From the NCBI GenBank assembly GCA_015143295.1, contig CM026554.1:53504627-53568626 (forward strand): a stretch of 64,000 nt of DNA, given 5' to 3'. The position numbers and the translations under genes were made by a program. This DNA is from Tetracentron sinense (lineage: Eukaryota > Streptophyta > Magnoliopsida > Trochodendrales > Trochodendraceae). This document shows, piece by piece, positions 46,030 to 56,528 of this stretch; the stretch's first letter is position 1, and each line of letters begins with the position of its first letter. The notes beneath the pieces were generated by a model. That model saw only the letters and a program-made list of their open reading frames with translations. It did no database searches and was not told the DNA's origin.

Positions 46030-46196
46030 TTAGAGGAGTGCTAGCCCTACTCTCAGCCAGAGCCAACTATTTGACCATTTTCAATCTTTCCTAATCACTG
46101 AAAAAGTGTGTACTTTAACATTGAAAATGTCCAAATGGTTGGCTCAAGCTGAGAGTAGGCTAACCCTAAGAGTAGGGCTAGCACTCTTCCTTTTTT
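46030..46196. mobile_element. Fold-back MITE, ~165 bp
   Basis: AGGAGTGCTAGCCCTACTCT, CAGAGCCAAC and ATTTTCAAT on the left are mirrored by ATTGAAAATGTCCAAATGG, TTGGCTCAAGCTGAGAGTAG and AGAGTAGGGCTAGCACTCTT on the right. The right arm has an extra partial repeat. Confidence 0.7.
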
Positions 46197-46222
46197 TAAC
46201 CTAATTTTCCAAGGGTGCCAAA

Positions 46223-46477
46223 TAGGAATGGCAATGGGGCACGGTGGTTTTCTACCTCCCCGACCTCGCCCCTATTGATATATATATATATATATTAAAG
46301 TAGTTCCGGGGCGGGGCATCGGAGCGGGGTATACTAAAACTGCCCCCGCCCCGAAACCGAGTCAGATCTTTATTTTTTTATACCATCCCCGTCCCATCCC
46401 CGATTTATTTGAAAAAAAACCGCCCCTATAGGGGCAAGTCATGGCCCCTACAGGGGTGGGTCATATTGTCATCCCTA
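46223..46477. mobile_element. hAT MITE, 255 bp, perfect 8 bp TSD
   Basis: Starts TAGGAATGGCAATGGGGC and ends CATATTGTCATCCCTA. GTGCCAAA is repeated exactly (46215-46222, 46478-46485). GC-rich CCCCGCCCCG-like subterminal DNA with a TA run at 46278-46297. Confidence 0.88.
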
Positions 46478-46485
46478 GTGCCAAA

Positions 46486-47730
46486 GCTCCTGTTTGTAGT
46501 TTAACTCTTATGAATGTGCATATCTACACTTTTTGTGCTAGTACGTAACTGTAAAGACTATTGTTGCCAAGTTTTACACTGTTACTCTTGCGGGTTTGGA
46601 GCTCTGGATTGTGGTACAATAGGCCCTCTTATAATTAATATTTCATAACTTAATAATCTTTAATAATTAATAAATTTGTAAGGAACCAGCTTGGTTCTAT
46701 GATGTATAATTAATAATCTCTTATACTTGCTATTTAATAATTTTTTAAGAAAGTTATAGTATATTATTAATTATAAAAGAGGTTTTTATATTATATTAAT
46801 ATATAGTTATATGAATCTTATAAATACTTTATCATGGTTTAGGTATCAGGAAGAGAAAGGGATAAAATTATTTTAGATATTTTGGCTATGCATAATAAAT
46901 TATCATGTACATGGTATAAAATTTTAGATATTTTAAAAAGAAAAAACTATAACAATCATTGTATGATAACTTCAAAATAATTAACAAAGTTAAAAGGAGA
47001 ATCTCACGAAAAACAGAGTTTAAAAGGAATTTTATCTCTTCCCAAAATAAAGGATATTTCTTCTTCTCTTTCTTTAATAAATGGGTTAACTTAACCAAAT
47101 TGAAATTACTATTTACTATTAGCCTTGTACATTTGTATCTACATGAAATTTATGTGGAAAATACATTACATTCAAAATAAATTATAAAAATAAAATTTTT
47201 GATAGACTTATAAAGTGAATCTTATATATAATATTCTCTTGTAATTACAAGAGGCATACTGTATATCCTTTGTGAGACAGAGCAATGCACACGTTGTACG
47301 GGTCTGTTTCCTTGCCACCCGAAGAGGGAGTGCCAACCGACAAGGTCCCATAGGTGGAAACCCTCTCCCTCTCTCTCTCAACCTGTGGTGGAGTCAATGG
47401 CGAATTCCAAAAGCTAAAGGCCTCTCAAATCACTCGCTTTAAAGCAATTGCAGATCTCTTTTTGTATATTTTATAGAGATTATAGTCCTAAAATCCATAT
47501 TCTTTAATTGTCCTTTTGTTTTACTTTCTCTTTTCTTGCTATCTTTCACTCCTCATATAGAAATCATTTGCCATATTCGACCACTTCTTCTCTTTTCTTT
47601 TGCTCATGATTCACATTAGTAATCAAATTATCTTCCTTTTCTCCTTTAATTATAGAAAATCTTTGCTTTTTTTTTTTGCAACTATCTACTATTCAATTCC
47701 AAATTGGAGCACTCTCTGCCTCAAAAACTA
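46486..47730. other. AT-rich intergenic DNA, nothing recognised
   Basis: Short frames near 46886-47180 are low-complexity and lie on both strands. No gene or bounded element. Confidence 0.45.
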
Positions 47731-47900
47731 GGAGTGTGTATTCAAGCTGAGCTGAGTCAAGCTCAAAAAATTTGCTGAGTCGAGCTCAAAAAATTTGGGC
47801 TTGAAGCTTGGCTGGGTTTGAATGGCTTGAGCTCGACTTGAATTGAATAACTTGGCTCGAGCTCGAATTTATTCAAGCTCGTCTTGATTTATCAGAAAAC
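47731..47900. mobile_element. GAGCTCG-rich hAT-like fragment
   Basis: GAGTGTGTATTCAAGCTGAG followed by AGTCGAGCTCAAAAAATTTG and CTCGAGCTCGAATTTATTC, the same class of DNA as 2863-3346. Only one side is present. Confidence 0.5.
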
Positions 47901-47965
47901 TAGTTTTTCTTATTAATAGTATATTATTATTATTGTAATGGATAAAATTCATAAAAATGATTAAG

Positions 47966-48640
47966 TGTTGGAGGACGAACTAGCCCTTGTTGTAATGTCA
48001 GCGGATGGGAGACACTTATCCAAATAGAGAACGAATTCGTTCTCTTCAGGATAACCTATCTGTTGTCTACATGACAACGTATTCGTTATTCATAGCCGCC
48101 TTCTTTGGCCAACAGTTATTCTATCCGTGTTCCCATACACAACGGGTCCGAGCTTTAATCAACAACGAGATCGACTTGTAGGACGTAATAATCAAGAGGC
48201 GATCATTCTACTCTGTTGTTAGGTGAAAAGCATTGTTCTAACATTTAATGCTAGTCATCTCAACCTGTTTTCGACCCTGGACTGACCTTATGAATACTAG
48301 GCTCACACGTGTGACACTTAAGATATGTCTGACATATTTGGTAATGAGTGTAAAGCAAGTGGCATGGTTATCCATGGCCATCTATGGGCATATAGAGCTA
48401 AACCTATAAATACCCCTAGAGACTCAGTGCATAAGGATCACGAAATTTCAGATCTCTCACTTTTATTGCTCCAATTTTCTTATTGTTCATCATCTTCTTC
48501 AAATACTGACTGACATCGGAGTATATTACAGGGTGCACACCCTTCTCTCCTTTACCTCATCAGCAACTGGAGTTTTGCTAGTAAACCAGACTTTGGAACA
48601 GCAGGTGATGCGTGGACACCCAAGAAAATTCTCACACAAT
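47966..48640 (+). mobile_element. LTR-like remnant
   Basis: Starts TGTTGGAGGACG. It has a TATA-like CTATAAATACCCC near 48402, followed by GACTGACATCGGAGT and GGGTGCACACCC, an arrangement seen in plant Gypsy LTR promoter and R/U5 regions. It ends near TTCTCACACA. No target duplication or coding region was identified, so it is a fossil fragment. Confidence 0.5.
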
Positions 48641-48885
48641 ATCCATATTGCAGTGTTCACAGTTGAAAATTAACATTGATGTGAAGGCGATGGAATCCTT
48701 CTCTGGCATGCTTCAACTGATGTGCAAGAGATCCCAACTGATGTGACATGTAAGACTCAAGATCCCTTTTTTTTTGGTATTGATGTGCAAGAGATACCTA
48801 CTCAATGAGAAATCAATATAAATAGCAAAGTAATTGTATTTTAGATCCCAATACCCACTAGATACCCTGCTTCAATTTATATTCA

Positions 48886-49338
48886 AAGCATAGTCGTGTG
48901 AGGCTTACGCCTCAATGCCTCAAGGCAGAGCACAAGGAAAATGTCTTAAGAGGCTAAACCTTGTAGCTTAAATCCTTGGACTTATGCCTCAAAGTGTAAT
49001 GCTCTCATGAGACATGCACCTCATGACTTGAGGCTCGCAAGAGGTGTGCGGCCTCATACACTAACCAAAAATATGGGGTATCATATAACCTTGAGAGAAG
49101 AATTAAATTTTCATTTTTTTTCTCATCACTTCCTTACTACCATTTGCTAAATTTAAAATCCACCACATGAAAGTAATTTCTAAATTGCAACTTTTTCTAG
49201 CTTTTCTTAAATTTGTTTTATTCTAAATGATGGTTGAATCGTTTATCCACCACATGAAAGTAATTTCTAAATTGCAACTTTTTCTAGCTTTTCTTAAATT
49301 TGTTTTATTCTAAATGATGGTTGAATCGTTTACAAAGT

Positions 49339-49382
<44 letters not shown>

Positions 49383-49520
49383 AATCTTTTTTGCAGATTT
49401 CCTCAATTTTTATTTTAAAAAGTGAAGAAGCACCTGGAGGCTTATGCTTCATGCATTCGGAGTTCCTAAAGACTTGTCTCATGCTTCTGCCTTTTAAAAC
49501 ATTGAATTTCAAAGTAGCCA
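48886..49520. mobile_element. Unclassified insertion in duplication copy 2
   Basis: Starts near GTGTGAGGCTTACGCCTC and ends near GGCTTATGCTTCATGCA...CATGCTTCTGCC, with GAGGC/GCCTC words at both sides. It looks like a worn non-autonomous hAT-type element. It includes an 87 bp tandem pair and a CT/TA microsatellite (about 49339-49382). Copy 1 lacks it. Confidence 0.5.
49160..49333 (+). repeat. 87 bp perfect tandem duplication
   Basis: CCACCACATGAAAGTAATTT starts at 49160 and 49247, and the following sequence to TGGTTGAATCGTTTA is identical. The lack of differences implies a recent duplication. Confidence 0.9.
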
Positions 49521-49902
49521 CTTTATCCTGCAAGACTAGCAATGTTATGAACACAAGGATAAAGAGAAGAACCCCTAGAGCAAATAGCAATCAACAGATG
49601 AGCACCCAAAGAGTTGCAACAAAGAGGGAACAATGGCATGTAGGAATAAAACATTTACAGATAAAACTAACCATTTGGGTCCCACATTGGTCATTTACAA
49701 ATTTGGGGTCCTAGACAGTTTCAACATTTCAAAATCTAACCGGTTATTAAGATAGGAGTACATCAACAATGTAAGATGGGATCTAATTTCCTAAACTTAC
49801 ATGCCACTTCGCACGAAAGAGAAAATAAAGAGACTGGATTTATCTCTCCATGTTATCAATTCCAGACCAAAAAGTAGATGAAAATCAATCAGTGCCTTTC
49901 AC

Positions 49903-50010
49903 TCACACTTCTATTGATAGATCGCAACTTACTGAGCATTCTTTTGGGGGTCTAGTAGGAAGAGAACAGAAGGCCTTAAACATAGAACTCCTCCCAATTC
50001 CATCCTGGTG
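49903..50010 (-). pseudogene. Remnant of the NPH3 copy 2 terminal exon
   Basis: On the minus strand, [20 protein letters not shown] matches [20 protein letters not shown] at the end of the intact gene. It then diverges (PPKECSVSCDLSIEV) through a small frame change. The preceding 130 or so codons of the exon, including [13 protein letters not shown] and the VVVQVL segment, are gone, and unrelated DNA and a Helitron occupy that place. Confidence 0.85.
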
Positions 50011-50829
50011 TGAAGAAAAGAGTTTATTATACCTACTTCCATATAAAGAGACTAGCAAAAACCCCGTGCGATGCACGGATATAATAGAAAATAGATACCA
50101 CATGATTAGGGGATTTGGATCCATGGTTGAAAATGAAACTTTGTAATTAATACATTTGCATTCTCATTACGTGGTGGTGATGAAATTTTAGAGAATAGTA
50201 CTGCATATATGTGAGATTTGCAATTATTGTATATTAGAATAGATGAGTGCTAGTGCCAAATAGATAATTTTTTTTTCTCAAGGAGATGGATGGTTTGACA
50301 CTTGTTGCTACCATCTTACGTCTTTGAAAAACTGTAACTGTGACTCATTTATGATTAGAAAAACATAAGGACAATGATTTGCATAATGTGGTACGCTATC
50401 AATTGTACCAATCAATCGTACCACCGTGTCTCTGCCTCTTTATTTAGTTATTAAGCTTAAGTAAATTAAGATTAAAATATTTTTAAAAAACCAAGGTTGG
50501 GTGTGGACCAATGAGGACCGTGTGGTACTCAATTTAGCCTAGCTTATGACGCAGTAAGCTAAACATTTTTCAAAACATTATCATCAGAGTCTCAAACAAA
50601 CAATTGTTACGGGCTATATATATATAATATTATATAATTATATAAAAGATATTGAATATTTAATTTATTTAAACAGTTAATAAAATAATTCGGTAATGTA
50701 AAATTTTGAAGATATCATTCGGCACGTCAATTCATCACACCCCGGGCATTGCCTCTTGAGTTTACGTGCAAAGGAGGTGATAGCATGCATCTTGCACGTT
50801 CTTTGGGTGGTATGCACACACTTCCCTTA

Positions 50830-51000
50830 GCTCGCCACATATCCTCTTAGACACCTATTAAATGTGGTTAATTCACTCTCCTAGTCTCCTTAGGGTTAAT
50901 TTCTTTAATATTTTTTACAAAAAATAAGATTGGATTATTTAACTCTAGGGGTAAGTGTATCTTGACCACGGTCAATAAGTGTTAAAGAGAACACGTGATT
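50830..51000. mobile_element. Family F copy inside the Helitron
   Basis: GCTCGCCACATATCCTC, ATTAAATGTGGTTAATTCAC, TCCTTAGGGTTAAT, then the inverse with AACTCTAGGGGTAAGTG and AAGAGAACACGTG. It is bracketed by inverted words GGAGGTGATAGCATGCATC (50772) and GATGCATGCTATCACCTCC (51040). Confidence 0.65.
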
Positions 51001-51224
51001 AGCTGGAAAGAGTGCATGTATCACCCAATGGGTCGTGGGAGATGCATGCTATCACCTCCTTAGTGAAACCCACAACTATCACCTTCACAATGGGCAACGG
51101 ATTTCCTCGGGCAGATGCCTGAGTATTACACTCAAGCATGGCTCTTCAGTTGATGCGCAGAAAGGTTTCATTAAGGAGTTGATAGCATGCATCACCATGT
51201 TCCATAGGGTGGTCTACGCCCACC

Positions 51225-51470
51225 TTCTCAGCTTGCCACTTGTCCTATCTAGTACTAATTAACTATGGCTAAAATTCACTCAATCTTAGGGTTCATCCAT
51301 CAGCCCTTGGTTTTTAGAAAATATCAAAAAACAATTAACCACCAAGTGAGAGATCATAACCAAGGTTAATATTTTTGTAATAAAAATTAAGAGTATAGAT
51401 GAACCCTAGGAACGTGTAAATTTTGACCATAGTAAACAGGATGTGTGGCAAGTTGGGAAGTGGGCGGCTA
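51225..51470. mobile_element. Second family F copy inside the Helitron
   Basis: TTGCCACTTGTCC, TTAACTATGGCTAAAATTC, CTTAGGGTTCATCCATC, then GATGAACCCTAGGAACGTG and ACAGGATGTGTGGCAAG. A GATAGCATGCATCACC word lies upstream (51180) as at 50772. Confidence 0.6.
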
Positions 51471-51937
51471 CTGCCCAACCGAAAGTCGTGATGGATGTTA
51501 TCACCTCAGTGAAATACCTTACGTCGGCTGAAGAGGCACTCGGCCATCTCCCAAGGAAATCCGTTGCCTTCAGAATGGAGTTTGAAAGCCGGTACCTACA
51601 GCCCATTATGATTTATGGGCATAGATAAACCACAGGCCACAAGGTCCGATTATTTGTTTTAAGGTTTATTGACATACATTTCTAATTTATTAAGCAAAGA
51701 GAAGTTATTAAAAAAAAAAAGATTATTCACCAAAAAAATCAAAGATACTAATATAAATCCTAGCAAAGGAAAAATAACCAAAAGCAACACCGTTAGATAA
51801 ATGAGGCTACGAAATCAGCGGCCAAAAAAGAATCTAACTATTCCACTGTCGGATCACCGGTCGAAAAATAGTCTAAACTTCATGTTCTAAGTAGCAATAG
51901 AAAAGTCTTTTCATTTCCCTAATAGCATAAACCAAAA

Positions 51938-52221
51938 GGCCTCGGATTGTCTCTGGCGAAAGGGCTTATCTCGGGGTTCCATAGAATAGGTGACAAGTGG
52001 TGGAGAAGTCAAAATCATGGGCCCATGATTTTGATTTCTCCACCTATTATAAGACATGTGGCGATAAGTGTGTGAGAATAAAGGGAAGAGAAATCATATG
52101 GGGAGAAGTCAAAAAAATGGGGAGAAAATAAAATGACTTCTCCCCATATTTTTGTCAACTGTCGCACAATGTATGGAACCCCGAGAGGAGTTTCTGGCTT
52201 CGCCAGAGACAAGCCAAGGCC
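51938..52221. mobile_element. Mutator-like MITE (family M1), 284 bp, perfect 9 bp TSD
   Basis: GGCCTCGGATTGTCTCTGGC opens the element and GCCAGAGACAAGCCAAGGCC closes it. AAACCAAAA is repeated exactly at 51929-51937 and 52222-52230. It is nested in the Helitron, so it is younger than that insertion or was carried with it. Confidence 0.9.
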
Positions 52222-52990
52222 AAACCAAAATATATTTACAACGGATCTTTGATGACTTTGATTCTGAGTCATCAATAAAAAAAAAGAAAAAGATTATGAG
52301 TCCAAAACAGAAACACTAAATTAAAACAAAAAGAAAGATAGAGATTCAAGCAATGACAATGGATGCTTCGTGTTTCCATCATGAACAAAAGGACAGGGGC
52401 TCGTTCAAATCAATCGACAAACACCGTTTCACAATCATGTAAAACGTCGTTGGCTCTGCTACAGGCACGACACCAGAAACATGGCTCTCCTTAGCCAAGG
52501 AGTCACTATCCGAACTAATCTATTTAAGAACACGCGTATGAAGAAACCCTCTGAGCACCAAACCTCCAGGAGGAAAACCCCACCTCACAAATGTAAGGTT
52601 TAGATCAGGGGAAAAATCACTCGCCATCGCCAGTGTTGGGAAGTTAGTCTTATCCTTTACTCCTTTGGAATGACCTCGCTGCTCCATTGTAAGCCATGCC
52701 TGCTCATCTTATATCTAAAATGGGAGGATAACATATGGAAGAGGAAAAGATGATTCATAAATGAGGGGATGGGGAGAGGAAGAGTTGCTCCATAAAAAAT
52801 GGGGAGAGGGTAAGAACTGTATCTACCCTCTCTAATCTCTACAACATCTCACTTAAACCTAATTAATTAATTATTTAATAAGATACTTAGTGAGATTGAA
52901 ATGGGTCCATTACCAATTAAAACTGATGTCACTTAATAGTGGAGGGAGATCAAGGGTTGGGGAAAAAATTTATGCCAGTTAATGGGGGAG

Positions 52991-53323
52991 GGAGATCAAG
53001 GATTAGAGAAATTAAAGTGTACATGCCATATCAGTATACAATTAAATAGTAGACGCCACATCAGCAGACACATGACATCACTAAGAATACAAAATGAAGG
53101 TCATTGAGATATGCCACATGGAACCAACCGGCATATAGTATTAGTATAAAATGGAGGAGGGAGATCAAGGATTAGAGAAATTAAAGTGTACATGCCATAT
53201 CAGTATACAATTAAATAGTAGACGCCACATCAGCAGACACATGGCATCACTAAGAATACAAAATGAAGGTCATTGAGATATGCCACGTGGAACCAACCGG
53301 CATATAGTATTAGTATAAATATG
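52991..53323 (+). repeat. 169 bp tandem duplication at the Helitron 5' end
   Basis: GGAGATCAAGGATTAGAGAA starts at 52991 and 53160. Each unit ends in GGCATATAGTATTAGTATAA, that is, each carries a Helitron-like 5' terminus. A shorter third piece (GGAGGGAGATCAAGG) is at about 52941. The two units are nearly identical. Confidence 0.88.
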
Positions 53324-53747
53324 GATTAAAAATCAATCTCATTGTAGGGCTTCAAAAATAAAAATAGACATTTCCTTGCTGTCCAAATAAATGAAGATTT
53401 ACAATCAGAGAATAGTGTTGATTATTTTACCTCGGAAGTCTCAGAAGTGAAACTGAACAGAAGGTACACCTCAATCCCGGAAAGTGCACTATATTTTTTA
53501 ATATTCAGTTAATCAACAGAAAATGCCATCGGTAATATAAAGATTTAGCCACAATTAATTGGTAGATTCTGCCTAACTCCCAGTTGTGGAGAAAAGAAAT
53601 ATTGAATTTGAAAAGAAAACCCAAGGTCAAGGGACTTGGCTATCTACTGATAATAATTAACAATGAAATCCCATACCCTGAAATGAGTCATGTTATTCTC
53701 AAAGGTTTCTTCATCTTTAATGTCAAAGGGTAGTTTTGGACATTTCA

Positions 53748-54444
53748 TGTAGAATTTTGGCTCAGATTCATCAAGACCCAAAAGGGGCGATCGATTGTCC
53801 ACCAAGGGAGATCGATCGCCCGGAGGGCTGTTTTAGGCCCCAATGCGTGGATTTCTTCCGAAAATTTACTATTTTAGTATGTATTTACTATTTTAATATG
53901 TAAGTGCTTTGGGAAACTCCTAATTCGAGTGAGAGTTTTTCTAATTGTCTAGGACTCCAAGTTTAGGCCTATAAATAGGGGATTATGGGTCTAGGGTTAT
54001 AAAATGATTATGAGAACAATGTAAATGTAAAGGGCTCCCGGGGAGAGCGGGTTTTGCTCTTGAGGGGGGGGGGGGGCGAGTAGTTCTCATGGGGAGTGAG
54101 AGATAATAGAAAGGGTTTTAAGCATGTTAGGGCTTGGAAAGAGGTTGAAGGGATGATAAATAGAGATTGTTCTTAGGGTTCATTGAGAAGGTGACTTGAA
54201 TAAGTTGTACAAGGGCTCTGGGTTTGGGTTGAGATTTAATCTGAGAGGAAAGTAAATATTGTATTGGGTTTCTCAAGGTTTCTCTAAATAAAGTAGAAAC
54301 AATCGGATCTTGACATGTGGATGTAGGCAGGTTATTGCCGAACCACGTATATCTCTTGTGTTTTTCCTTGGTGTATTGTTTGTGTGCTTGTTTGTTTATT
54401 TTTATTTTTTTTTCTGTTGGTGTTATTCTATTATTTCCCAAACA
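53748..54444 (+). mobile_element. Solo LTR, 697 bp, in intron 3 of the NPH3 pseudogene
   Basis: TGTAGAATTTTGG to TTTCCCAAACA with the perfect 5 bp target duplication TTTCA (53743-53747, 54445-54449). It has a TATA-like GCCTATAAATAGGGG near 53968, a TGCCGAACCACGTATATC block near the right end and a G-run at 54065. No coding region. Copy 1 shows the uninterrupted intron at about 36200. Confidence 0.82.
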
Positions 54445-54531
54445 TTTCAAAGGAGGAAACCAAATAAATAATAGAAGAAGAAACTTATAAAAGATAGTAA
54501 AATGTCCCATTAAATCTAAATTATAAATTAC

Positions 54532-56281
54532 CTTGAGGTAAATGTCAATAGCTCTGTAGAGATCATTGTGATCAAGCCTTGCAAAATCTGGTATGGCCTC
54601 AGCAAGAGTGATCACCTTAGACAGAGGCAAATTCACATCTCGAGCGACCTCTTGAAGATACCCGTCCACAAGTTTTGCCAACTTTAGTTTTGAGTTGTGA
54701 TGCTGAAGAAGACCTCCTACTCTCCTGAAATTCAAAATCAATGTTCTCCGTAGATCGAGACCTCCTCCTCTCAAACCCTAACTTGGCTCTTGGAGGACTC
54801 GTTGGGGGACTCTGTCCCAGCAACATGAATTGCTCCAATACGGTAATTACAATATCGACATCATACAGCGTCTCATTTGTGTATGATAGTGAGGGTATCA
54901 ACAGATCGCTGACTCTTGCTTCTTCCAACTGAATTCCCACTCTTCTCGCCAATTCCATCTTTGAAGAAGAAGAAGTGCCGAGTATGTTCGCAGCCTTTAA
55001 GATCTTAAGCAAGAAACAACACCTTTCACCATTGGAAGCAGGCTTACTATGGATTCCAAGCGCAACTGATGCTTTAAGGTTATCTCTGCGAACGAGTCCG
55101 AACCAGAATAAAGTACTGGTTCATTAGTGTTCCCTTCTTTAGAAATGTTAGGTAGCCATTGAGATGCATAAATCTGCAACACCTCGCCGATGAGATTAGT
55201 CGGCATTTTGCCACCTGATTTAATTGCCACCATGGTTCTCCAATAAAAGTCTATACCCAATTCTGCTATATCTTCAGCCCACCACCCCTTTGTTGCAGGT
55301 CTGGATCTCTGGCTCTTTGTTTCATTACACGAGATATCGTCCCTACCGCCTCTGGAATAACTGCGTGACAAGTTAACCTTCGAGGGGTGGGTTAGGACTT
55401 TTGAGGCAATAGCATCAATGCACCGGCTCGTCATCCTGAGATCTTCCGACCACAAAGGGAAGGATTTGGTGCTCTGCAACGTCACAATTGAATCCTTCCA
55501 CCCACGAAGAAGGCAGGAATTCAAGAAGACTTCAAGTTTGTAAATGAGGTTTCCCTTCTCGACATCCTCCGTCATCTGAAGATATTCGGCAGCGCATCGA
55601 ACAGATACAATATTGAAAGCACTTACCCTATGTTTGGTTGACGAGAAAATAAGTAAAAATATGAAAAAGAAAAGAAAATTAGACAAAACGTAACTAAAAA
55701 TTGTATTAAAAATCCAAAATTTTCTTTTCTTTTCCATGTTTTTATCAATTTACTCAATAACCAAACATAGCATTATTGTGATGGTGATGCCATAGCAAAA
55801 CTTTGCACAGGTCTCAAAAGCCTCGACCCCACCAGGGAGGTCGAGCAACTAAATTATTTGGTGCTGAGAGGATTCGGGTGATTCGAAGCATAGACGTTGT
55901 AAGCGCAAGCATTTGGAAAGCAGGGGAAACTGTGTGACAAGAATTTAAATGAATCAGTTTTATGATGAAGGAAGGACATAATTCAGTTGAATTGCTTCAA
56001 ATATTGAAATCCATAGCCTGCAAACTAAAATTTTGAGATGGGTCTTTAAAATTTTACCTTGTGAAGCAAATATCTGCTTCCATTAACTTGAATAATGAGA
56101 TCACTAGAGATTTCTGAGGAGACAGGCCTGTATTTAAGAGGCAAAACCCTCAACTCTTCTACTCAACAAACTTCCCTAAGACAAAGAAAAATCAAAATCT
56201 GAGTAGCCAATCATACACTTAACTTACAGCCTCGACACTATAGAAAGTATCCGGCCGAGATCCAAGCTTCATAAACTTCAT
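54532..56281 (-). pseudogene. NPH3 copy 2, exons 1-3, non-functional
   Basis: Minus-strand exons equivalent to the intact gene: exon 1 56281-56223 ([19 protein letters not shown]), exon 2 56127-56058 ([19 protein letters not shown]) and exon 3 55929-54532. Similarity to the intact gene is high in long blocks ([77 protein letters not shown]). Disabling features: the exon 1 donor reads AG|TT instead of AG|GT; an in-frame TAG lies at 55851-55849 after HQII; a 147 bp MITE sits in exon 3; a roughly 10 nt deletion near 55010 shifts the frame after VVSC; and another shift is near 54700 (SSAS). The terminal exon is mostly lost. The exon 3 donor (CTCAAG|GTAA) is intact. A Copia element lies 248 bp upstream of the ATG. 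Confidence 0.92.
55626..55772. mobile_element. MITE, 147 bp, TTA target site, inside coding exon
   Basis: CTATGTTTGGTT at the left and AACCAAACATAG at the right are perfect inverted repeats just inside the ends. TTA borders both sides (55623-55625, 55773-55775), pointing to the PIF/Harbinger-Tourist group. The interior is AG- and CT-rich and self-complementary (GAGAAAATAAG / TTTTCTTTTC). Copy 1 has the uninterrupted exon at about 37381-37390. Confidence 0.85.
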
Positions 56282-56528
56282 TTCTGAACCTTTTTTTTTT
56301 TAATTATCAGGAATCCCTTAACATAGCTGAGTCTGGAATTCCCATCTCCATGACTGAACAAAGTCTCTCTTTAACACAAGCCACTATTCCACAAAAATTC
56401 CTCATTCAATAAATACCAAGCAAGATGCATAAAATTCTCCAAAAGTGGACACAGATAAGAACACACACCTCTAGTATTGAATTTGTCCGAGTTAGTTAAT
56501 ACTCAACTTAGAACAAGTCCGAAAAATC

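Larger units (their letters stand above)
50052..53319 (-). mobile_element. Helitron, 3.27 kb, composite
   Basis: Minus-strand 3' end: hairpin CCGTGCATCGCACGG, then GGTTTTTG and CTAG before T. The proposed 5' end is TTTATACTAATACTATATGC after A, close to the Helitron TC-TATACTA consensus. No TIRs, no target duplication. Host DNA resumes at 53320 (equivalent to about 35780 in copy 1). The 5' end is tandemly duplicated (52991-53323). Inside are family F pieces and an M1 MITE. 52380-52700 is less AT-rich and may be captured gene DNA. No Rep/helicase is recognised, so it is non-autonomous. Confidence 0.7.

Noticed and set aside
49850-50146. 98-residue frame on the plus strand
   Set aside because: Antisense of the NPH3 copy 2 terminal-exon remnant running into Helitron DNA.
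51035-51628. Two frames of 75 and 61 residues in the large Helitron, considered as captured genes
   Set aside because: They coincide with family F fold-back DNA and inverted GATAGCATGCATC words, not with any protein family.
54127-54774. 215-residue frame as a separate gene
   Set aside because: Its middle part is exon 3 of the NPH3 pseudogene; the C-terminal part is intron and solo LTR read through.
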